Positions 59,801 through 64,000 of a stretch of 64,000 nt of DNA are shown here, piece after piece; the stretch's first letter is position 1, and the number at the start of each line of letters is the position of its first letter. The notes under the pieces are model-generated. The model saw nothing but the letters and a program-made list of their open reading frames with translations, was not told the DNA's origin and did not search any database. The translations under genes and the position numbers were made by a program. The stretch comes from Bifidobacterium breve DSM 20213 = JCM 1192 (GTDB lineage: Bacteria; Actinomycetota; Actinomycetes; Actinomycetales; Bifidobacteriaceae). The stretch covers positions 2,046,001 to 2,110,000 of the forward strand of contig NZ_AP012324.1 in assembly GCF_001025175.1 (NCBI RefSeq), written 5' to 3'.

Positions 59801-60970
59801 GGGGTCTCCGGCCACGGAGCTTGCAAGGGTGCGCCAGTGGTACAGCATCTGCGGAATATGATGAACGTGATGTGCATGCTCGGTGGCACGCAGCACGAAG
59901 TCATAATCCTGGCTGCCGTCGTATTCGCTGCGCAATGCGCCAACCTTGTCCAACAGCGCACGGCTCACTACGACGAAATGAGTGATGTAGTTATGACCGA
60001 GCAATAGGTTTGGCGAATAATCCGGCTTGAAGAACGGGTCAAAGCGCTTGCCCTGCTCGTTAATCTTGTCTTCATCGGAATACACGAAATCCGTATCGGG
60101 CTGGTCATTCAACGCTCGGACGACTTCAAACAACGCCTGCGGTGCCAGTTCATCGTCATTGTCCATGAAGCCGACGTAATCACCAGTAGCGAGTTCTATG
60201 GCAGAATTCGTCGCCGCCGCAATACGTCCGTTGCTGTCACGAAAGACAATCTTGATACGGGGATCGCTCGCGGCAAGCTCTTCCAGCAGCGGCTTGACGT
60301 GCGCAGAAGGCGAATGGTCATCAGCCAGGCACAATTCCCAGTTGGTGTACCACTGGTTTTGCATGGATTCAACGCATTTGCGCAGCCAGACCTCGTCCAC
60401 GTTGTACACAGGTGTCACCACAGAGATGAGCGGAGTCTTGGAAAATGCGGCAATGACGGGCTCAGCTTCCTGCTGAGTCATCGTTTCATGACGCTGAATC
60501 CAGGAATCGTAAAAATCCGTCTCACCAACAACACGACGCCTTACCGCGTCTCGCAAATCCTTCATCGCCTCGCGATTGCCAAGGTGCGCGGCATAAAACA
60601 TGAGCCTGTGCACGCGGGTGCTGATGTATTGCATGCGGAATCGACTCATCAAACGCTGAACATTGATGTGCCTTGTCATGGTCGTGCCAGGCGCCTGACA
60701 CATCAAGTCGAAATTCTGCACTCCCTGAGGAATAACAATCGTGAAGCCTGCTTGATCGCTGGGATCCAATCCATACGTCTTTTCCAGATCAACACGAGTA
60801 TTCCGCGATACCGTCATACCCGTGCCGGCTACAGCCAGTGGTAGGGCGGTCTGCCTCATCTTGTCAACCGCCCAGCCGGTCACTATAGTCCGAGACTGTT
60901 CCCCAACCTTGACGTTCTCTACTTTTTCGACTGTTACCTGATATGTACGATCATTCAACAGCGTCAGCAT
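56870..60970 (-). CDS. 1366-aa multi-domain glycosyltransferase with internal duplication
   Basis: Four GT-A domains occur after an N-terminal beta domain: about 181-420 (LISVVTPVYNVDEVWLRK; FMDNDDELAPQALF), about 437-650 (degenerate), about 832-1070 (LISLLVPVYNVEPKWLEK; LLDNDDELAPQALF) and about 1090-1330 (LVSVIIPTKNGYDNIERC; FLNDDTEVISPSWM). Domains 1 and 3 are nearly superimposable, as are 2 and 4 in outline, so the gene doubled a two-domain unit. It resembles rhamnan/O-antigen polymerising rhamnosyltransferases. It follows the ABC exporter by 33 bp in one operon and AAGGA precedes its ATG. Confidence 0.88.
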   Translation of the reverse strand: MLTLLNDRTYQVTVEKVENVKVGEQSRTIVTGWAVDKMRQTALPLAVAGTGMTVSRNTRVDLEKTYGLDPSDQAGFTIVIPQGVQNFDLMCQAPGTTMTRHINVQRLMSRFRMQYISTRVHRLMFYAAHLGNREAMKDLRDAVRRRVVGETDFYDSWIQRHETMTQQEAEPVIAAFSKTPLISVVTPVYNVDEVWLRKCVESMQNQWYTNWELCLADDHSPSAHVKPLLEELAASDPRIKIVFRDSNGRIAAATNSAIELATGDYVGFMDNDDELAPQALFEVVRALNDQPDTDFVYSDEDKINEQGKRFDPFFKPDYSPNLLLGHNYITHFVVVSRALLDKVGALRSEYDGSQDYDFVLRATEHAHHVHHIPQMLYHWRTLASSVAGDPRSKMYAYEAGRKAIEAALERRGIAGDVRMLDNLGTYKIDYADYTPTVAVVASSLSDAQVKQLREMTDYPSFTVIAAAADSVNDVAKRRSEDVIVLLNGMKPTDGTWLREMVNYARPSSVGVVGGKVFDTKKRVLNVGVTLRALKQCEPFEMRGSWDEGIGYYFRDLLPRDMFAATEDCMLVRRKEFVEIGGLNTRLAEGLRGIDYCARMYQQSGHTVLWEPYSVFTDCKRTHLSINKDDIAEYLKMHREIVDPFAAACFPPASEEQRGIVYNLDQVDAKQDGSTVLVNGWAADIHGGEQVDISLAESPVASLRSLSRYGRPDVNAITTVPPDSILGFRAEISVPGGRKQLANDKLRLRMRTSTDSQEVVIPVQSSPVLAGLSNFLRKVALLGHPRRTTRRLLDKYWGPRWQKHVYHNLIRRTERYDETAVRNEISLFAYQPLISLLVPVYNVEPKWLEKCVDSVRNQSYPNWELCLADDHSSEPHVRPLLERYAQQDSRIKVVFRPENGHISRATNSALEEASGEFVGLLDNDDELAPQALFEVVKTLNEHPDTDLIYSDEDKEDEEGNRFDPHFKPNYSPDLLMSTNYISHFGVYRKSIVDEIGGFRVGYEGSQDYDLVLRFVEKTTPDHIQHIAKVLYHWRTLATSTASSGGAKSYTSDAGLRALQSAVDRRGIQAEVVSAGPNGIYNVHYDVSGDELVSVIIPTKNGYDNIERCVSSIIDKTDYPNYEIIIADNGSDNPHMQDLYQRFAKKLGDRFRVEEIDIPFNFSRINNIAAQKASGRYLLFLNDDTEVISPSWMTRMVSFAQLDRIGVVGAKLYYPTETIQHAGIVLGLGGAAGHIQVGFPRGDFGYFGRLVESVNYSAVTAACCMVKADDFRAVHGFDEALAVAYNDVDLCIRIHEQLGRDIVWAHEAELYHYESVTRGYDIESKKKKARLDRESAKFRKKYAEIVDNDPYYNPNLSRTSGNYWVREK

Positions 60971-61003
60971 GCTTGTTCTGTCCTTATCATCTCAGCAGAC
61001 GGA

Positions 61004-62227
61004 TTAATCGATTGTCACTTGCACCGTATTGTCCGGGTTCACCACTGACATCACTTCCGCAGCGGATCCCTTGATGTGGAATCTGCAGGCATTCTCTGCC
61101 AACTGCAAACGCTCAGAGTCCGTCTGCAGAGCAATACAGATGCGGAAATCGCCAAATGCGAGCACATTCTTCACCGCAAATTCGGCCGTATGCTTACCGG
61201 CTGAAATCTTATCGTCCTCGAAGCCAAACGGCATGGAAAGCACGGGAACATTGCGGCCATCAAACACATCGATGAACAGCTGGTTCGCAGGAACCGGACG
61301 ATCGCATTCGAAGTCAACATTCATGGTGAAGTCCTCGCGCGTATCCAGGAATTTCTGCGTCTCGCCATCGACGGCAACGTTTACGGCATTCACGGTCACG
61401 GCATTGCGAATAGCCGCTTCCTTTTGCCGTGCCTCCACTACTTCGCGCGGGGGAAGGAACGAATCCGAGTAAGCATCGGCAATCTCGTCAGGGTCGCCGA
61501 TCTTCGCAATATAGCCGTCCTGAATGAGCATTGCCCGATCGCAATACCTGCGCACATCCGGCATGGAGTGGGTGACCAGAATAACCGTCTTCTTGTTGCG
61601 CTTCGCCTCAAAGAAATAGTTCTGGCACTTCTTCTGGAAAGCTTCATCGCCCACGGCAAGCACCTCATCAAGAACGAGGATGTCGCCCTGCGATTTAATT
61701 GCCACAGAGAATGCCAGACGCACTTGCATACCGCTGGAGTAGTTCTTCAGCTTCTGTTCCATGAAGTCGCCGAGTTCGGCGAACTCCACGATGTCGTCAT
61801 ACATGGCATCAATCTCGTCGTTGGAGAAACCAAGCATGGCACCATTGAGATATACGTTCTCGCGGCCAGTCAGTTCAGGATTGAATCCAACACCCAACTC
61901 AATAAAGGGCACGAGTTTGCCGTCCACCTCGATTGTGCCTGTATTCGGCGTGTAAATCTGGGAAATCAGTTTCAGCAGAGTGGATTTACCAGAGCCGTTC
62001 TTACCGACAATGCCGAAAAACTCACCTTGTTTGATATCAAAGGTGATGTCTTTCAGCACTTCCTGCGTACGGTACCCGCGAATGCCACGGAGCCAATTGA
62101 ACAGCATGTTCTTCAGGCTGCCAGCACGTTCAACCGGAAGTTTGAAGTTCTTGGATACGTGCTCCACCTTGAGCGCCACCGGTCGGTCAGCGTTCTTCTG
62201 CTCCATCGCTTTGTCCATCTTGTTCAT
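61004..62227 (-). CDS. Polysaccharide ABC exporter ATPase with Wzt-type C-terminal domain
   Basis: A 407-aa ATPase of the TagH/Wzt type. Walker A GKNGSGKSTLLKLI, SSGMQVRLAFSVAI and DEVLAVGDEAFQKKC are intact. After about residue 265 a beta-sandwich extension (NVDFECDRPVPANQLFIDVFDG...) resembles Wzt carbohydrate-binding domains that recognise the finished polymer end. ATG 62227 follows the permease's stop with a 2-bp gap. Confidence 0.9.
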   Translation of the reverse strand: MNKMDKAMEQKNADRPVALKVEHVSKNFKLPVERAGSLKNMLFNWLRGIRGYRTQEVLKDITFDIKQGEFFGIVGKNGSGKSTLLKLISQIYTPNTGTIEVDGKLVPFIELGVGFNPELTGRENVYLNGAMLGFSNDEIDAMYDDIVEFAELGDFMEQKLKNYSSGMQVRLAFSVAIKSQGDILVLDEVLAVGDEAFQKKCQNYFFEAKRNKKTVILVTHSMPDVRRYCDRAMLIQDGYIAKIGDPDEIADAYSDSFLPPREVVEARQKEAAIRNAVTVNAVNVAVDGETQKFLDTREDFTMNVDFECDRPVPANQLFIDVFDGRNVPVLSMPFGFEDDKISAGKHTAEFAVKNVLAFGDFRICIALQTDSERLQLAENACRFHIKGSAAEVMSVVNPDNTVQVTID

Positions 62228-62229
62228 CG

Positions 62230-63057
62230 TCACACCAACTCCGCGAAGTACTGGGATTTAACGGTGAAATACTTCAAACCACCCAAGAAGATCAGTACAG
62301 AAAGAATAATCGGCCAGCACTGCAGGAATGGGTTATCCACCCACTGCCAAATGGTCTGATTTGCAGGGCTAATCATCACATGACGCGCATCCTGAACGAT
62401 TTGCGCCACTGGGTTGAGAATCAGATCGAGCCGGGCAAATATCGGACCATATTCGCCCGCCTTTGAAGTGATAAGGGAAATAGGGTAGATAATAGGCGTG
62501 GCATAGAATCCAGCCTGCATTACCACTTCCCAGATGGGGTTCAAGTCACGCAGATTGACATACACGGCACTGAGGAAGAAAGCGATTCCCAACGACAGCA
62601 TATACAACTCAAGCACCAGAGGAACCATCAGCAACCACGACCAGGTAAGACTGACGCCGTTAATCAGAGCAAATACCACCACCACAACAAAGTTGATGCC
62701 GAAGTTAATCATGGCGCTCATGGATGAGGCAATGACAATCACATACTTCGAGAAGTGAATCTTGCGCAGCAGATCACCATGCCCCACAATCGACATCATG
62801 CCGCCGGTAGTGGTTTCGTTGAAGAAATTCCACATGATGATGCCCAGCAAAAGCGCCACGGAGAAGTGAGGCACATCAGCACCGAACTTCAGGAACCGGA
62901 CGAACACGAGATACATGATGGTGAACAGCATCAGTGGCTTGAGCACAGACCAGATGTATCCCAAGAAGGACTGCTGGTAACGAAGTTTGAAGTCGGTGCT
63001 AACCATCGCCTTCAGTAATAGGCGGTTCTTCCTGGTGAAGATTTCCGTGATGTTCAA
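62230..63057 (-). CDS. Polysaccharide ABC exporter permease (Wzm/TagG type)
   Basis: A 275-aa ABC-2 type membrane protein with six helices. STDFKLRYQQSFLGYIWSVLKPLMLFTIMYLVF and NLRDLNPIWEVVMQAGFYATPIIYP are typical. The start is TTG 63057 with GAGGAG upstream. Operates with the ATPase after it. Confidence 0.9.
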   Translation of the reverse strand: MNITEIFTRKNRLLLKAMVSTDFKLRYQQSFLGYIWSVLKPLMLFTIMYLVFVRFLKFGADVPHFSVALLLGIIMWNFFNETTTGGMMSIVGHGDLLRKIHFSKYVIVIASSMSAMINFGINFVVVVVFALINGVSLTWSWLLMVPLVLELYMLSLGIAFFLSAVYVNLRDLNPIWEVVMQAGFYATPIIYPISLITSKAGEYGPIFARLDLILNPVAQIVQDARHVMISPANQTIWQWVDNPFLQCWPIILSVLIFLGGLKYFTVKSQYFAELV

Positions 63058-63077
63058 AATTGCTCCTCAAATACAAC

Positions 63078-63123
63078 AAACCCGCATATTTTATCAGCGC
63101 GGACTAACAATCTATGCGGGTTT
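63078..63123 (-). terminator. Terminator downstream of rfbA
   Basis: AAACCCGCATA (63078-63088) and TATGCGGGTTT (63113-63123) with a T-rich exit on the reverse strand. It separates rfbA from the exporter operon. Confidence 0.75.
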
Positions 63124-63134
63124 TCAGTGAAGGT

Positions 63135-64000
63135 CTATCGATCCATCGGTTTGACGATGAACTTATTATCCGCCACATCCTTCAGATGCTTGCCATACGG
63201 GCTCTTGCCATACTTCACAGCGGCCTCCATCAGCTCATCACGAGTAATCCAACCGTTCTCAAAAGCGATTTCTTCGGCAACGGCGATCGGCAGGCCCTGA
63301 GCACGCTGCACGGTGCGCACGAATTCGCCTGCCTCATACAGGGAGTCCATGGTGCCGGTATCCAGCCAGGCATAGCCGCGGCCAAGCGTCTGCACATTGA
63401 GGGTGCCGTCTTCCAGATACATCTTGTTCAGATCGGTAATCTCCAGCTCGCCACGGGGGGACGGCCTGACCTGCTTGGCGAACTCGGTGACGCGTTCGTC
63501 GTAGAAGTACAGGCCGGTCACCGCATAGTTGCTGGCCGGGTGCTCCGGCTTCTCAACGATGGAGATGGCCTTCTTGTTCTCATCGAATTCGACCACGCCG
63601 TATCGCTCAGGATCGTCGACGTAGTAGCCGAACACTGTGGCACCATGTTCCACCGTGGCGGCCTTGCGCAGTGTCCTGCCCAAACCGTTGCCGTAGAAGA
63701 TGTTGTCGCCGAGCACCAGCGCGCACGGCTCACCATCGATGAACTCCTCGCCGAGGATGAATGCCTGGGCCAGGCCATCCGGGGAAGGCTGCACCTTGTA
63801 AGAGAAGCTCACGCCATACTGGGAGCCGTCTCCCAACAAACGCTCGAAGTTCGGCAGATCCTTCGGCGTGGAGATGATCAGAATGTCACGGATGCCCGCC
63901 ATCATCAGCACGCTCAACGGGTAGTAGATCATCGGCTTGTCATACACGGGAAGCAGCTGCTTCGAGGTCACCGTGGTCAGAGGGTACAGTCTCGTGCCCG
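63135..64000 (-). CDS. rfbA: Glucose-1-phosphate thymidylyltransferase (partial, N-terminus beyond edge)
   Basis: About 287 residues visible; the first about 10 lie outside the window. [44 protein letters not shown] and [22 protein letters not shown] identify RmlA, which makes dTDP-glucose for dTDP-rhamnose. The neighbouring exporter and glycosyltransferase suggest a rhamnose-containing polymer. Confidence 0.95.
   Translation of the reverse strand, partial: GTRLYPLTTVTSKQLLPVYDKPMIYYPLSVLMMAGIRDILIISTPKDLPNFERLLGDGSQYGVSFSYKVQPSPDGLAQAFILGEEFIDGEPCALVLGDNIFYGNGLGRTLRKAATVEHGATVFGYYVDDPERYGVVEFDENKKAISIVEKPEHPASNYAVTGLYFYDERVTEFAKQVRPSPRGELEITDLNKMYLEDGTLNVQTLGRGYAWLDTGTMDSLYEAGEFVRTVQRAQGLPIAVAEEIAFENGWITRDELMEAAVKYGKSPYGKHLKDVADNKFIVKPMDR

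Overview
The window reads as chromosomal DNA of a Bifidobacterium, most likely B. longum or a close relative. This is inferred from the moderately high GC content, GC-rich third codon positions, AAGGAGG-type ribosome sites mixed with apparently leaderless starts, actinobacterial regulators (IclR-type beside leuCD, a HAIR/HspR-type site before clpB) and many carbohydrate ABC systems. No species-level search was possible. No rRNA, tRNA or CRISPR array was recognised.

Layout. 1-12.8 kb: the 5' part of murA (-), an NADH-oxidase-family flavoprotein, and a polar amino-acid ABC operon. That operon carries an embedded L-2-amino-thiazoline-4-carboxylate (ATC) hydrolase-like gene, which suggests uptake of a cysteine-related compound. 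Then come pyrD (interrupted in frame by a palindromic repeat), a decayed DUF805 region, leuD-leuC (-) and a divergent IclR regulator. 12.9-19.4 kb: metallophosphoesterase, ppk, a MutT1-like Nudix/histidine-phosphatase fusion and a hypothetical protein. 19.8-27.5 kb: a sugar ABC cluster (debranching-type glycoside hydrolase, two permeases, binding protein, LacI regulator). It is bracketed by two direct arrays of a degenerate 52-bp hairpin repeat. 27.6-38.5 kb: mainly housekeeping genes (upp, rlmH, glpQ-like, gluQRS, clpB, an AEC transporter, a FAH-family enzyme, a DUF4190 protein and a lipoprotein).

38.6-51.9 kb is accessory in character. It holds glf, an antitoxin with an internally deleted PIN toxin, a frameshifted IS3-family element, and a ribose-type ABC operon with an FGGY kinase and a 3-hexulose-6-phosphate-isomerase-like SIS protein under a divergent ROK regulator. 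It ends with a decayed paralogue of the lipoprotein at 37.6 kb. 52-64 kb is a cell-envelope glycopolymer locus: GT2 enzyme, DUF2142 membrane protein, LTA-synthase-like sulfatase, a 1366-aa duplicated multi-domain glycosyltransferase, a Wzt/Wzm-type ABC exporter and rfbA. With glf this points to a rhamnose- and/or galactofuranose-containing surface polymer.

The most unusual structures are the paired 52-bp repeat arrays, the family of GC-rich palindromic elements (about ten copies, one translated inside pyrD), the ATC-hydrolase transport operon, and the kinase/hexuloisomerase sugar operon, whose pathway I cannot match to a textbook route.
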